Source: Pseudonocardia sp. TRM90224
Lineage (GTDB): Bacteria; Actinomycetota; Actinomycetes; Mycobacteriales; Pseudonocardiaceae
DNA: 64,000 nt
NCBI RefSeq assembly: GCF_021245725.1
Contig: NZ_JAJGSX010000003.1
Location: 372,001-436,000 of the forward strand
Direction of reading: 5' to 3'
Translations under genes and position numbers: made by a program
Shown: positions 8,429-17,337 of the stretch, piece by piece
Position numbering within the stretch: position 1 is the stretch's first letter
Layout of the letters: the number at the start of each line of letters is the position of its first letter
The notes under the pieces: model-generated
Seen by the model: the letters and a program-made list of their open reading frames with translations, nothing else
What the model was told of the DNA's origin: nothing
Database searches by the model: none

Positions 8429-9211
8429 TCAGTGCCGCGGGTCCCACTTGAAGTTGCGGGACGCCAGCACCGCGAACACGATCGGCCACGCGACCGTCGC
8501 CACCAGCGAGGGCAGCCCGGCCGGGAGCCCGCCCGGTCCGGCGACCCACATGTCGCCGTTCATCGCGATCTGCACCAGCGTCCCCATCGCCGCGCCCGGC
8601 ACGACGACGAGCGCGTGCCACCAGCCGTCGAGCGGGATGACCGCCATCGCGATGGCAGCGCCGAGCAGCACGAACGTCAGCGGCAGCGTCGTGATCTGGC
8701 TGCGCTCCGGGGTCGGAGTGACGATCGACGTCGCGAGCGCCGCGGTGACGGCTAGCGCGACGCCGCCCACGACCGCGACGATCAGCGCGAGCGGGTCCAG
8801 CGGTAGCGGCGCCCCCGTCACCGCGTTGATCACCGCGAAGATCACCAACTGGGCCACGCCCAGCACGACGCTCGGCGCGATCGTCGCGGTGAGCAACCCC
8901 CGGTCGGTGAGCCCTGTCGTGCGCATCCGCTTGAGCACCCGCGAGTGCCGGCGCGCGACCAGCGTCTGCGTCCCCGTCACGTAGATCCCCATGCCGAGCA
9001 CCACGGCCAGTTGGAGCGCGACGACAACGGCCTGCCGGGCCGGATCGCCCCCGCTGTCGAACGTGATCGCCCAGAAGATGCCGAGCGCTACCGGCAGGAT
9101 CATCGAGCTGACCGCCACCGTCTTGTTGCGCAGGATCAGCTTCGTCTCCGCGGCCGCGAGCGCGATCACCGGATTGCCCGGTACCGCCGTTGCCGGCGTT
9201 GCGGTGGTCAT
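8429..9211 (-). CDS. ABC-2 type transporter permease
   Basis: 260-residue integral membrane protein with about six hydrophobic segments (LPVALGIFWAI, LQLAVVLGMGIYV, VVLGVAQLVIFAVI, LIVAVVGGVALAVTAAL, LPLTFVLLGAAIAMAV, TVAWPIVFAVLA), typical of ABC-2 exporter subunits. Its ATG overlaps the stop of the ATPase gene by 4 bp (ATGA at 9208-9211), so the two are translated together. The pair is divergent from a sensor kinase/regulator pair, the arrangement seen for antibiotic or lipid exporters controlled by a DesK/NarL-type system. The substrate is unknown. Confidence 0.9.
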   Translation of the reverse strand: MTTATPATAVPGNPVIALAAAETKLILRNKTVAVSSMILPVALGIFWAITFDSGGDPARQAVVVALQLAVVLGMGIYVTGTQTLVARRHSRVLKRMRTTGLTDRGLLTATIAPSVVLGVAQLVIFAVINAVTGAPLPLDPLALIVAVVGGVALAVTAALATSIVTPTPERSQITTLPLTFVLLGAAIAMAVIPLDGWWHALVVVPGAAMGTLVQIAMNGDMWVAGPGGLPAGLPSLVATVAWPIVFAVLASRNFKWDPRH

Positions 9212-10158
9212 CGGGAACCCTCCTGCTCGTTGCGAACCGCGTGGTAGACCTCGGCGAGCGACGCAGGCGCGGCTCGCAGGTCGGGCAGCTGCACCCCTCG
9301 TTCAGCTGCCCAGTTGAGGAACGTGGTGAGGTCGGCCTGCAGGTCCGCGGTGCGCACGCGCAGGCGGAAGCCCTCGACGTCGGCCCTGCCCGCCAGTGCC
9401 GGCAGCTCCCCCGAGCCTGCCGGTACCGTCGCGCTGAAGCTCGCCGGCTGCGCCGCGACGATCTCCGTGAGCGTGCCGGACACCGCGATCCGACCCTCGT
9501 GCATGATCGCGACCCGGTCCGCGAGCGCCTCGGCCTCCTCCAGGTAGTGCGTGGTCAGCAGCACCGTGCGGCCGGCCTCCTGCAGTTCCTGGATCGCGTC
9601 CCAGGTCCGGCGGCGCGACTCGGGGTCGAGGCCCGTCGTCGGCTCGTCGAGCACCACCAGCTCCGGCGACCCCCACACCGCCAGCGCCAGGTCGAGTCGC
9701 CGCTTCTCCCCACCGGAGAGCTTCCCCACGGCGACGTCCTGCCGCGGGCGCAGCTCGAACCGCTCCAGCAGCCGCTCCGGGCGGTCGGGCCGCTCGACGA
9801 GCCGCTGCCACAGCTCCAACGTCTCGCGGACGGTCAGCTCCTCGATGAAGCCGCCCTCCTGCAGCTGGACGCCGATGCGGTGGCGCAGCCGCGCCCTGTC
9901 GACGGCCGGGTCGAGCCCGAGCACGGACACCGATCCCCCGGTCCGCGTCCCGAACCCCTCCAGCACCTCCAACGTGGTGGTCTTCCCGGCGCCGTTGGTG
10001 CCCAGCAACGCGAAGATCTCGCCGCGGTGGACGTCGAGGTCGATGCCCCGCACGGCCTCGAACTCGCCGTACCGCACCTGCAAACCGCGGACCGTGACCG
10101 CGAGACCCGGCCCGGACGGGGCGGCGGCCCGTTCGCCGAGTTCGGTCGTCTGTGTCAT
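9208..10158 (-). CDS. ABC transporter ATP-binding protein
   Basis: 316-residue ATPase. It shows Walker A GTNGAGKTT, a Q-loop in GVQLQEGGF, the signature LSGGEKRR (a variant of LSGGQ), Walker B LVVLDEP and a C-terminal extension of about 80 residues typical of drug-export ATPases. ATG 10158 gives an N-terminus that begins just before the first strand; the open frame extends farther upstream without support. It pairs with the overlapping permease gene. The 148-bp gap to the divergent kinase gene should hold the promoters of both units. Confidence 0.93.
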   Translation of the reverse strand: MTQTTELGERAAAPSGPGLAVTVRGLQVRYGEFEAVRGIDLDVHRGEIFALLGTNGAGKTTTLEVLEGFGTRTGGSVSVLGLDPAVDRARLRHRIGVQLQEGGFIEELTVRETLELWQRLVERPDRPERLLERFELRPRQDVAVGKLSGGEKRRLDLALAVWGSPELVVLDEPTTGLDPESRRRTWDAIQELQEAGRTVLLTTHYLEEAEALADRVAIMHEGRIAVSGTLTEIVAAQPASFSATVPAGSGELPALAGRADVEGFRLRVRTADLQADLTTFLNWAAERGVQLPDLRAAPASLAEVYHAVRNEQEGSR

Positions 10159-10293
10159 GGGAACGAGGTTCGTCCGTGCACGCAGGTGACCGGTAGTAGC
10201 AGCGGTCACCGCCGCGGCTGACACCACGTCGGCGTCGGGATGACAGGTGTCATCACCGGGGCGGCGGCGCCGGGCCGACCGCCCGGCGTCGGT

Positions 10294-10299
10294 TAGGTT
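10294..10299 (+). promoter_or_regulatory. -10 element of a leaderless promoter for the sensor kinase
   Basis: TAGGTT ends 7 nt before GTG 10307. No ribosome binding site is visible. Confidence 0.5.
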
Positions 10300-10306
10300 C
10301 GTTGTC

Positions 10307-11497
10307 GTGACCGGAACGCCGCTGGCAGGGGCCGACGAGCGCACCGTGCGCGCGGCGCGCCGCTTCGGGCGCATCGGGCTGGCGATCACGATCTTCTGGC
10401 TGCTCATCGCACCGGTGTCGGCGCTGACCTTCGGGGCACCGATCACGCCGCCGTGGGCGATGGCGCCGATCTTCGTCCTCTACCTCGTCGCCGTCGGGTT
10501 GCACGTCTGGCGCATCCGCGAGCTGGTCACGTCGCTCGGGAAGCCGGCACAGCCGTGGTTCATGGCGAGCGCGGCGATGGTCGGGGTGGCGCTCGCCCTG
10601 GTCGGGCTGGCCACCAGCTACACCGGCTTCATGTGGTCGCTGGTGGCCGGGGTGCTGCTGGGCGACATCGTGGGTGGGCTGCGGGCCCGCTGGGTCGTCG
10701 TGTGGGTCGCCGCCTCCACCGTCGTCGTCCTGGGCGGCGGCTACCTCGTCAGCGCGGCGCTGTACGAGACGTTGCCGTTCGAGGCGACGCCGTGGTTCAG
10801 CGTGGCGATCGCAAGCATCTACATCGCATCGATGTGGACGGTCGACTTCGAGCGGCTCTGGTGGCTCAAGGCCGTCACCGACCTCGACGACTCCCGCCGG
10901 GTCGCCGCCGACCTCGCCACGGCCCGCGAACGGCTGCGTCTCGCCGACGACCTGCACGACATCCTCGGGCACGCGCTGGAGGTGGTCGCGTTCAAGAGCG
11001 AGCTCGCAGCACGCCTGCTCGACGCCGACCCGGCCCGCGCGGCCGCCGAGATGGAAGAAGTGCAGCGCGTCGCGCGCGAGTCGCTCACCGAGGTGCGCTC
11101 GCTCGTGCGCGACACCCGCTCGATCGACCTGGTGACGGAGCTGGCCGGCGCGCGGGCGGTGCTCGACTCGGCCGGCATCCGGCTGGTGGTGCACGGCGAG
11201 CCGGGATCGCTCGGCGCCACCGCCCGCAACGTCTTCGGCAGGGTGCTGCGCGAGGCCATGACCAACGTCCTGCGGCACGCCCAGCCCAGCAACTGCACGA
11301 TCGAGATCGACGTGCAGGAGGGGACGGCGCGGCTGCGGGTCGTCAACGACGGGGTGCTGCCGACGCACGACGTCGACACGGGCACCGGGCTCGTCGCGCT
11401 CGGCCGCTACCTCGACGAGCACTCGGGCAGCCTCGAGTCCGGGCTCTCCGCCGACGGCACGTTCCACCTCGACGCCCGGCTGCCGGTCGCCCGATGA
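10307..11497 (+). CDS. Sensor histidine kinase (NarL/DesK type, HisKA_3)
   Basis: 396-residue membrane kinase. Five to six transmembrane segments occupy about residues 25-180, without a large external loop, so sensing probably occurs within the membrane. They are followed by the dimerisation/phosphoacceptor helix LADDLHDILGHAL with His217, and an ATPase domain ending with GTGLVALGRYL. Its stop overlaps the response regulator start (ATGA at 11494-11497). It is divergent from the ABC exporter genes, which are the likely target. GTG 10307 lies 7 nt after a -10-like TAGGTT, suggesting a leaderless mRNA. Confidence 0.92.
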   Translation: MTGTPLAGADERTVRAARRFGRIGLAITIFWLLIAPVSALTFGAPITPPWAMAPIFVLYLVAVGLHVWRIRELVTSLGKPAQPWFMASAAMVGVALALVGLATSYTGFMWSLVAGVLLGDIVGGLRARWVVVWVAASTVVVLGGGYLVSAALYETLPFEATPWFSVAIASIYIASMWTVDFERLWWLKAVTDLDDSRRVAADLATARERLRLADDLHDILGHALEVVAFKSELAARLLDADPARAAAEMEEVQRVARESLTEVRSLVRDTRSIDLVTELAGARAVLDSAGIRLVVHGEPGSLGATARNVFGRVLREAMTNVLRHAQPSNCTIEIDVQEGTARLRVVNDGVLPTHDVDTGTGLVALGRYLDEHSGSLESGLSADGTFHLDARLPVAR

Positions 11498-12099
11498 TCA
11501 GGCTGGTGCTCGCCGACGACGAGTCGCTCACCCGCGGCGCCGTCGGCACGCTGCTCGGGCTCGAACCGGACCTCGTGGTCGTCGGCGAGGCCGCGACCGG
11601 CGACGAGGCGGTCGCCAGCATCCGTGAGCACCGCCCCGACGTCGCGGTGCTCGACGTCGAGATGCCCGGTCGCGACGGCGCCGAGGTGGCGAAGTGGGTG
11701 GCGGCCAACGAGCCGGCGGTCCGCTGCATCATCCTCACCCGCCACGCCCGGCCCGGTGTGCTGCGGCGCGCGCTCGCCGCCGGCGCCGCGGGGTTCGTCA
11801 CGAAGAGCGCCCCCGCGAGCGTGCTGGCCGAGGTCATCCGGCGGGTCCACCGCGGCGGCCGCTACGTCGACCCCGACCTCGCGATGACCGCCCTCATGGC
11901 CGAGGAGTGCCCGCTCACCGACCGCGAGCTGGAGGTGCTGCGCAATGTCGAGGCGTCCGGAACGGCCGCCGACATCGCCGGGCGCGTGCACCTCTCGCCG
12001 GGGACGGTGCGCAACTACCTCTCCTCCGCCATGCAGAAGCTGGGCGCGTCGACACGGGCGGAAGCCGCGCAACTCGCCCGCGACAACGGCTGGCTCTAG
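11494..12099 (+). CDS. Response regulator, NarL/FixJ (LuxR HTH) family
   Basis: 201-residue regulator. The receiver domain (residues 1-120) has DDE near the N-terminus, the phosphoacceptor Asp54 in AVLDVEMPG and Lys in FVTKSAP. The DNA-binding LuxR-type helix-turn-helix occupies about 140-201 (LTDRELEVLRNV, then GTVRNYLSSAMQKLGA). It overlaps the kinase gene by 4 bp, so the two form a cognate pair. It should control the divergent ABC-2 exporter. It converges on the methyltransferase gene with only 3 bp between stops. Confidence 0.94.
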   Translation: MIRLVLADDESLTRGAVGTLLGLEPDLVVVGEAATGDEAVASIREHRPDVAVLDVEMPGRDGAEVAKWVAANEPAVRCIILTRHARPGVLRRALAAGAAGFVTKSAPASVLAEVIRRVHRGGRYVDPDLAMTALMAEECPLTDRELEVLRNVEASGTAADIAGRVHLSPGTVRNYLSSAMQKLGASTRAEAAQLARDNGWL

Positions 12100-12102
12100 C
12101 TT

Positions 12103-12723
12103 TCAGCCGGCCGCCTTGAAGAACGTGCAGCGCGAGCCGAGCACCGAGCGGTGACCGGTCTCCGCGACGTCGGTGAAGCCCGCTTCGCGCAGGCGCTGCG
12201 GGATGGCGTCGCCGGAGTTGGCGGCGAGGCGCCGGTTGCGCCGCAGCGGGTTGTGCTCGTGCTCGCCCCCGAAGTCGACGATGTGCAGGCTGCCGCCGGG
12301 CCGCAGCACGCGCCGGATCTCCGCGAGCGCCGTGACCTGCGCCGGGCCGTCGAGGTGGTGCAGCGCGAGCGCGGTCAGCACGCGATCGAAGCTCGCTCCC
12401 TCGAACGGCAGGTCGCCGCCGAAGCCACGCACCCAGCGCACCGGCAGGCCCGCCCGGTCGGCCTTGAGCTCGGCCCGCGCCAGCGCGAGCGGGTCGGGGT
12501 CGAGCCCGTTCACTGTGGCGGCGGGATGGCGGCGCGCGACCGTGAGTGCCACGTTCCCGGTGCCGGTCCCGACGTCGAGCACGTCGTGGTCCGGACCGAT
12601 GGCGGCCTGCGCGACCAGGTGGCGGTGCAGCGAGCGGGCCCCGACGAGCTGGGTGAACGGGTCGTAAAGCGGCAGCAGCCAGTTGCGGCCCATGGCGGGG
12701 ATGTAGTCGTTCGTGGTAGACAA
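12103..12723 (-). CDS. Class I SAM-dependent methyltransferase
   Basis: About 206 residues with a Rossmann-type methyltransferase core: motif I VLDVGTGTGNVAL, acidic motif II NGLDPDPLAL, motif III GGDLPFEGASFDRVLTALALHHL and the post-motif LRPGGSLHIVDFGGEHEH. The acceptor substrate is unknown. I prefer TTG 12723, giving the N-terminus LSTTNDYIPAMGRNWLLPLYD, because the segment before the ATG at 12693 looks conserved-type sequence; the frame is open up to 12810. It is divergent from the AraC gene with an 85-bp gap. Confidence 0.88.
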   Translation of the reverse strand: MSTTNDYIPAMGRNWLLPLYDPFTQLVGARSLHRHLVAQAAIGPDHDVLDVGTGTGNVALTVARRHPAATVNGLDPDPLALARAELKADRAGLPVRWVRGFGGDLPFEGASFDRVLTALALHHLDGPAQVTALAEIRRVLRPGGSLHIVDFGGEHEHNPLRRNRRLAANSGDAIPQRLREAGFTDVAETGHRSVLGSRCTFFKAAG

Positions 12724-12808
12724 GCCGGTCTCCGATCGCAGTTCTTTACGGTCCCCACCGAGTGTTCTTGCGTCCTCACCAGCGCGCCATGGAGGATCTG
12801 CGGCAGCC

Positions 12809-13720
12809 ATGGAACGTTCTTCGGTTCCGGTCGCGGTCTACGACCGCATCCCCGGGGTGCCGCCGGTCACCGTGTTCCGGGTCGGCACCGCCGGTGAGCT
12901 GCCCACGACGGAGCTGCTGGCCCGTCCGCACACGCACGACTTCATGGTGCTGCTGTACGTGGTGCGGGGCATGGGGAGCTTCCGCAAGGAGGGTCGCGAG
13001 TGGCAGCTCACGCCCGGCGACCTCTTCCTCATCTCACCCGGCGAGGTCATCGACCCCGGCCCCGCCTACGCGTACACCGACGTGGACGTGTGGATCGTCC
13101 TGTTCCCGCCCGACGTCGTCGAGTCGGACGCGTTCCTCTCGTGGCGGTCGCACCCACTGCTCTTCCCGTTCGTGCGCGGGCTGGCGGGCGGCGCGCAACG
13201 CGTCCCCGTCCCGGACGGGGACCGCACCCGCATCACCGACCGGTTCGCCGCGCTGCACACGGAGCTGCGGGAGCGGCGCGACGGCTACCACGAGGCCACG
13301 CTCGCGCACCTGACGTTGCTGCTGGTCGACGTCTCGCGGCTGGCGGGCGACGTCGCCGACGGGATGGTGCTGCGCGACGAGCCCGTGCTCGCCGCCGTCT
13401 TCGACACCATCGAGTCGCGGTTCACCGAACCGATCTCGCTGAGCGATGTCGCCGCCGACGTCGGGCTCACCGCCGGCCACCTGACGACGCTCGTCGGGCG
13501 CAAGACCGGCCGCACCGTGCAGCAGTGGATCACCGAGCGGCGGCTGGTCGAGGCCCGCAAGCTGCTGGCCGGCACGGACCTGACGGTGGCGACCGTGGCG
13601 CGCAGGGTCGGCTACCGCGACACCGGCTACTTCATCCGCCGGTTCCGCTCCGCACACGGCATCACTCCGTTGGAGTGGCGGACGGCCGGACGCCCGTCCA
13701 CGACCCCGGCCGGCCGGTAG
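12809..13720 (+). CDS. AraC family transcriptional regulator
   Basis: 303-residue regulator. An N-terminal cupin-like ligand-binding domain (residues 1-170: HTHDFMVLLYV, then LTPGDLFLISPGEV) is followed by a C-terminal double helix-turn-helix (about 205-300) with LSDVAADVGLTAGHLTTLVGRKTG and the signature VARRVGYRDTGYFIRRFRSAHG. It probably regulates itself or the divergent methyltransferase. ATG 12809 is the best start; the open frame runs back into the divergent gene. The inducer is unknown. Confidence 0.92.
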   Translation: MERSSVPVAVYDRIPGVPPVTVFRVGTAGELPTTELLARPHTHDFMVLLYVVRGMGSFRKEGREWQLTPGDLFLISPGEVIDPGPAYAYTDVDVWIVLFPPDVVESDAFLSWRSHPLLFPFVRGLAGGAQRVPVPDGDRTRITDRFAALHTELRERRDGYHEATLAHLTLLLVDVSRLAGDVADGMVLRDEPVLAAVFDTIESRFTEPISLSDVAADVGLTAGHLTTLVGRKTGRTVQQWITERRLVEARKLLAGTDLTVATVARRVGYRDTGYFIRRFRSAHGITPLEWRTAGRPSTTPAGR

Positions 13721-13723
13721 CCT
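13718..13723 (+). promoter_or_regulatory. -10-like element just upstream of the 13733 membrane protein gene
   Basis: TAGCCT ends 9 nt before ATG 13733, and no Shine-Dalgarno is present. It overlaps the end of the AraC gene (stop at 13718-13720). Confidence 0.4.
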
Positions 13724-13732
13724 CGGGCAGCG

Positions 13733-14605
13733 ATGGACGAGCGCCGCGACACCCCCGCCCGGCTCCCGGTCGCGCGCACGCCCGGCGAGCCGCCCCCGGC
13801 GGAGCGTCGTCGCGGTCCCCGCTTCTCGTGGCGGGCGCTCGTCCGCTCGCCGCGCGGCGCCGTCGGGCTCGCCGCACTCGCGGCCGCGCTCCTGCTTTGG
13901 CCGTTCTCCGGCCTGTCGTGGATCCCGTGGCTCGCGGGTCTCGGTGCGCTGCTCGTCCTGCGGATCCTGCGGCTGGAGGGCCCGCTGCGCGGCTGGGACC
14001 TCCCGCTCGCCGCGGTGATCGTCGTCGTCGGCCTCATGCTGAGTACCGGGCCGTGGGCGTGGGCGTTCGCCGCGAGCATCGGGGTGCTGCTCGCCGGGCT
14101 CGCGCAGCTGCCGTGGTGGCGGCTCGCCGCGGTCGGGGCGGTGCTGTGCTTGATCACCGGTGCCGGGTTCGGGTTCGCGAACTGGCAGACGCGCGAGCAG
14201 GCGGCCCGAGAACATGCCGCGACCAGCGAGCGGACCTTCGCCGTCATGGGCGAGCGGAAGCCCGAGCGGGTGCTCGGCGCCTTGCTGGAGGGCATCGGTC
14301 AGGGCGACGTGGTCGGCGTCTGCGGCCTGATGGACGAGCAGGCGCGGGCGGCGTTCGTCCAGGCCGCCAAGACGGCCTCGTGCGCCGACGCGGTGCTTGC
14401 GTTCAGGCAGGCCGCCGGCGCTCCTCCGCGATCCGAGCGGCTCGACGCGACGGTCGTCCCGGTCGGAGGTGCTTGGCTAGCCGACGGCTGCCGCACGGCA
14501 TGGGCGCAGGCCCCGCTCGGCGGGCCGGCGCTGGGCCGTCTCGAAGTGCGCAAGTCGGCACCGCCGGGCGAGACCTACTTCATCGCCGCTTTCGCGGCGT
14601 GCTGA
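13733..14605 (+). CDS. Polytopic membrane protein with extracytoplasmic C-terminal domain, unknown function
   Basis: 290 residues. A Pro/Arg-rich cytoplasmic N-terminus (1-45) is followed by about four tightly packed transmembrane segments (46-145: LAALAAALLLWPF, GLGALLVLRIL, LAAVIVVVGLML, AVGAVLCLITGAGFG). A soluble domain of about 140 residues carries Cys in VCGLMD, ASCADA, DGCRTA and the C-terminal AAC. The soluble part has the look of a SnoaL/NTF2-like or lipoprotein-type domain (VLGALLEGIGQGD), but I do not recognise the family. It converges on the Fe-S oxidoreductase with 6 bp between stops. Confidence 0.8.
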   Translation: MDERRDTPARLPVARTPGEPPPAERRRGPRFSWRALVRSPRGAVGLAALAAALLLWPFSGLSWIPWLAGLGALLVLRILRLEGPLRGWDLPLAAVIVVVGLMLSTGPWAWAFAASIGVLLAGLAQLPWWRLAAVGAVLCLITGAGFGFANWQTREQAAREHAATSERTFAVMGERKPERVLGALLEGIGQGDVVGVCGLMDEQARAAFVQAAKTASCADAVLAFRQAAGAPPRSERLDATVVPVGGAWLADGCRTAWAQAPLGGPALGRLEVRKSAPPGETYFIAAFAAC

Positions 14606-14611
14606 CGCCCG

Positions 14612-16897
14612 TCAGCTGCTGGACTCCTGCTCCTGCTCCTGGTCCTGCTGCTCGGCGGTCGCGTCCGCCTGGGCTGTCCCGTTCGTGGAGGCGTCGCCGC
14701 GCTTGACCGCGGTGAGCAGCATCTGCGCGACGTCCTGGACCTGCACGTTCTCGCCCGCGCCGGCCGACTGCTTCTCGGTGAGCCCGTCGGTCATCATCGT
14801 CTTGCAGAACGGGCAGCCGACCGCGATCGTGCCTCCTGCGCCGGCGCCTTCGAGGGTGGTGAGCGCCTCCTCGGTGCGGTTGACGTTCACCCGCTGCCCG
14901 ATCCGCTCCTCCATCCACATCCGCGCGCCGCCCGCGCCGCAGCACATCGAGCGGTCGGCGTGGCGGGGCATCTCGGTGAGCGTCGCAACGGCCCCGACGA
15001 GCTCGCGCGGCTCCTCGTAGACCTCGTTGTGGCGCCCGAGGTAACACGGGTCGTGATAGGTGACCGGCGCCTTCTCGTCGGCGTCGGGTGCCGCGACCGG
15101 CACCAGCTTGCCCTCGCGGACCAGCTTGTTCAGCAGCTGCGTGTGGTGCACGACCTCGTAGTGCCCGTCGAGCTGCGGGTACTCGCGGCCGAGGGTGTTG
15201 AGGCAGTGCGGGCAGGTCGTGACGATCTTGCGGGTGCCCGGCTCGCGGCCCTCGAACACCGCGTTGAGCACCTCGACGTTCTGCTGGGCGAGCATCTGGA
15301 AGAGGAACTCGTTGCCCGACCGCCGGGCCGGGTCGCCGGTGCAGGTCTCCTCCGGCCCGAGCACGGTGTAGTTCACGCCGGCGCGGTGCAGCAGCTCCGC
15401 CGTGGCCTGCACGGTCCGCTTCGCGCCGTCGTCGAACGCGCCCGCGCAGCCGATCCAGAACAGGTACTCGACCTCCGGCGCCAGCTCGCCGTCGAAGACG
15501 TTGACGGTGAATCCGAGCTTCTTGGTCCAGTCGAGGCGCTCACGCTGGTTCTGGCCCCACGGGTTGCCCTTGTTCTCCAGGTTCTTGAAGAGCACCCCGA
15601 GCTCCGAGGGGAACTCCGACTCGATCAGCACCTGGTGGCGGCGCATGTCGACGATGTGGTCGACGTGCTCGATGTCGACGGGGCACTGCTCGACGCACGC
15701 GCCGCAGGTGGTGCACGACCACAGCACGTCGGGGTCGATCACCCCGCCCTGCTCGAGGGTGCCGACGAGCGGGCGGGCGGCCTGCTCGGGGCCGGAGCCG
15801 CGGACGCGCTCGAAGCCCGACTCGGGCACCCCGTGCACGTTCTCGTGGTCCTTGAGCCCGGCGGAGAAGTCGATCGCGCCTTCCTCGGGCGCGTCCTTGC
15901 CGCCGATGATGTAGGGCGCCTTCGCGAGCAGGTGGTCGCGCAAGTCCATGATCACCAATTTGGGTGAAAGCGGCTTGCCCGTGTTCCAGGCGGGGCACTG
16001 GCTCTGGCAGCGCCCGCACTCGGTGCAGGTCGCGAAGTCCAGCATCCCCTTCCAGGTGAAGTCCTCGATCTTGCCGCGCCCGAAGACGTCGTCCTCGCCC
16101 GGATCCTCGAAGTCGATCGGCTCGCCGCCCGACTCCATGACCGGGAGCGGGCCCAGCGCCTTCGGGAAGCGCTTGGCCGAGACGTTGATCGGCGCCGTGA
16201 AGATGTGCAGGTGCTTGCTGTAGGCGATGATGATCGTGAACGCCAGCATCACGCCGATGTGCAGCAGCAGCCCGACGCTCTCCAGCACGTACAAGGTGCT
16301 CTCCGGCACGCCGCGGAAGAGCTGGCCGACAGCGATCGACGCCCATGCACCCGACTCGTACGGGAACACACCCACGGCCGCGGACGCGCCGCGGAACAGG
16401 AACATCGTCCACAGCACGTTGAAGATCATGAAGAGGATCAGCCACGCACCGCCGGTGTGCGAGCCGTAGAAGCGCGACTTGCGGGCCTCGCGCTCCGGGT
16501 TGTTGCGCAGCCGGATCACCGAGAACACACCGAGCGAGATCAGCGCGAGCACAGCGATCGTGTCCTGGAGGAACCCGAGCACCGGCCAGCGGCCGATCAG
16601 CGGGATGTGGAAGTCGTGGTCGAACAGCGCGCCGTAGGCCTCGAGGTAGACCGACGCCAGGATCACGAACGCCCAGAAGGTGAAGAAGTGCGCGAGCCCC
16701 GGCACCGACCACTTCAGCAGCTTGCGCTGCCCGAACACCTCGACGAACTGCGCGCGGACCCGCTGGCCCAGCCCGTCGGTGCGGTCGTTCGCGGGTTGCC
16801 CCGATTTGATCAGCTTGTAGATCCAGAACGCCCGACGGCCGGAGATCGCCAGGGCGACCACCGTCATCAGAATGCCGATGACCAGTCTCACAACCAC
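14612..16897 (-). CDS. Membrane-bound (Fe-S)-binding oxidoreductase, HdrD/GlpC-like (Rv0338c type)
   Basis: 761 residues. The N-terminal ~270 residues carry five or six membrane helices of the NarI/HdrE type. Two [4Fe-4S] motifs follow (CTECGRCQSQCP and CTTCGACVEQCP), then two CCG domains of the heterodisulfide-reductase D family (CPHCLNTLG, CCGAGGARMW). It is expected to pass electrons between the membrane quinone pool and a soluble partner; the partner is unknown. GTG 16897 is chosen because GGAGG stands five bases upstream. The C-terminus is a low-complexity Gln/Glu/Ser tail. An essential orthologue (Rv0338c) exists in M. tuberculosis, as I recall. Confidence 0.92.
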   Translation of the reverse strand: MVVRLVIGILMTVVALAISGRRAFWIYKLIKSGQPANDRTDGLGQRVRAQFVEVFGQRKLLKWSVPGLAHFFTFWAFVILASVYLEAYGALFDHDFHIPLIGRWPVLGFLQDTIAVLALISLGVFSVIRLRNNPEREARKSRFYGSHTGGAWLILFMIFNVLWTMFLFRGASAAVGVFPYESGAWASIAVGQLFRGVPESTLYVLESVGLLLHIGVMLAFTIIIAYSKHLHIFTAPINVSAKRFPKALGPLPVMESGGEPIDFEDPGEDDVFGRGKIEDFTWKGMLDFATCTECGRCQSQCPAWNTGKPLSPKLVIMDLRDHLLAKAPYIIGGKDAPEEGAIDFSAGLKDHENVHGVPESGFERVRGSGPEQAARPLVGTLEQGGVIDPDVLWSCTTCGACVEQCPVDIEHVDHIVDMRRHQVLIESEFPSELGVLFKNLENKGNPWGQNQRERLDWTKKLGFTVNVFDGELAPEVEYLFWIGCAGAFDDGAKRTVQATAELLHRAGVNYTVLGPEETCTGDPARRSGNEFLFQMLAQQNVEVLNAVFEGREPGTRKIVTTCPHCLNTLGREYPQLDGHYEVVHHTQLLNKLVREGKLVPVAAPDADEKAPVTYHDPCYLGRHNEVYEEPRELVGAVATLTEMPRHADRSMCCGAGGARMWMEERIGQRVNVNRTEEALTTLEGAGAGGTIAVGCPFCKTMMTDGLTEKQSAGAGENVQVQDVAQMLLTAVKRGDASTNGTAQADATAEQQDQEQEQESSS

Positions 16898-17337
16898 GGG
16901 TTCCTCCCAGGACCGCACAGGCGAGCGGGTGGTGGACCGCCGCCGTTGCGCAGCAGACTAATCCGCTGCTCCCGTCAGATGCCGGAGGCGTTCCGGCAGA
17001 TCAGAGACAACCTACTCATGGGTAACCCATGGCTTCCATGTGACGTTGCCCCAACTCTGCGTACCCGCTTGGTCGCAGCCGCTGACCGGCTGCCGTCACT
17101 CGATCGGTTCAGCAATTCGTTGGAATGGCGCAGTGGGCCGTCTGAGCAGGCATGTTGCTGTCCGTGCGGCCGCGGTGCCGCCGTGCGAGCGAACCTCTAT
17201 GCTCGCGCTGGTCAGCATGGTCTACTCGATGCGGATCGGCGCGCCGATCCGGAAGCAGACCAGGTCGGGTGCCACCTGCCCGAGGGGGTCGGTATCGGCA
17301 GCCTCGGGCGTGGTCGGCACCACGAGGAGGAGCCGTC
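16898..17337. other. 440-bp divergent intergenic region
   Basis: I see no gene here. It separates the leftward Fe-S oxidoreductase from the rightward type IV secretion operon and must hold both promoters. It contains an inverted repeat GCCGGA-N5-TCCGGC (16981-16997) and the 15-bp palindrome at 17017-17031. The ribosome binding site GAGGAGG at 17324-17330 belongs to the 17338 gene. Confidence 0.7.
17017..17031. promoter_or_regulatory. Palindromic operator candidate
   Basis: CATGGGT-A-ACCCATG is a perfect inverted repeat with 7-bp arms around one central base. The size and symmetry fit a TetR- or GntR-type operator. It lies between divergent promoters, 120 bp from the oxidoreductase start and 306 bp from the 17338 start, and no regulator gene is adjacent. 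Confidence 0.5.

Noticed and set aside
14960-15967. 335-codon + strand frame within the Fe-S oxidoreductase
   Set aside because: It is antisense to a gene with clear Cys motifs, and its translation is Val/Leu/Asp/Arg-rich noise.
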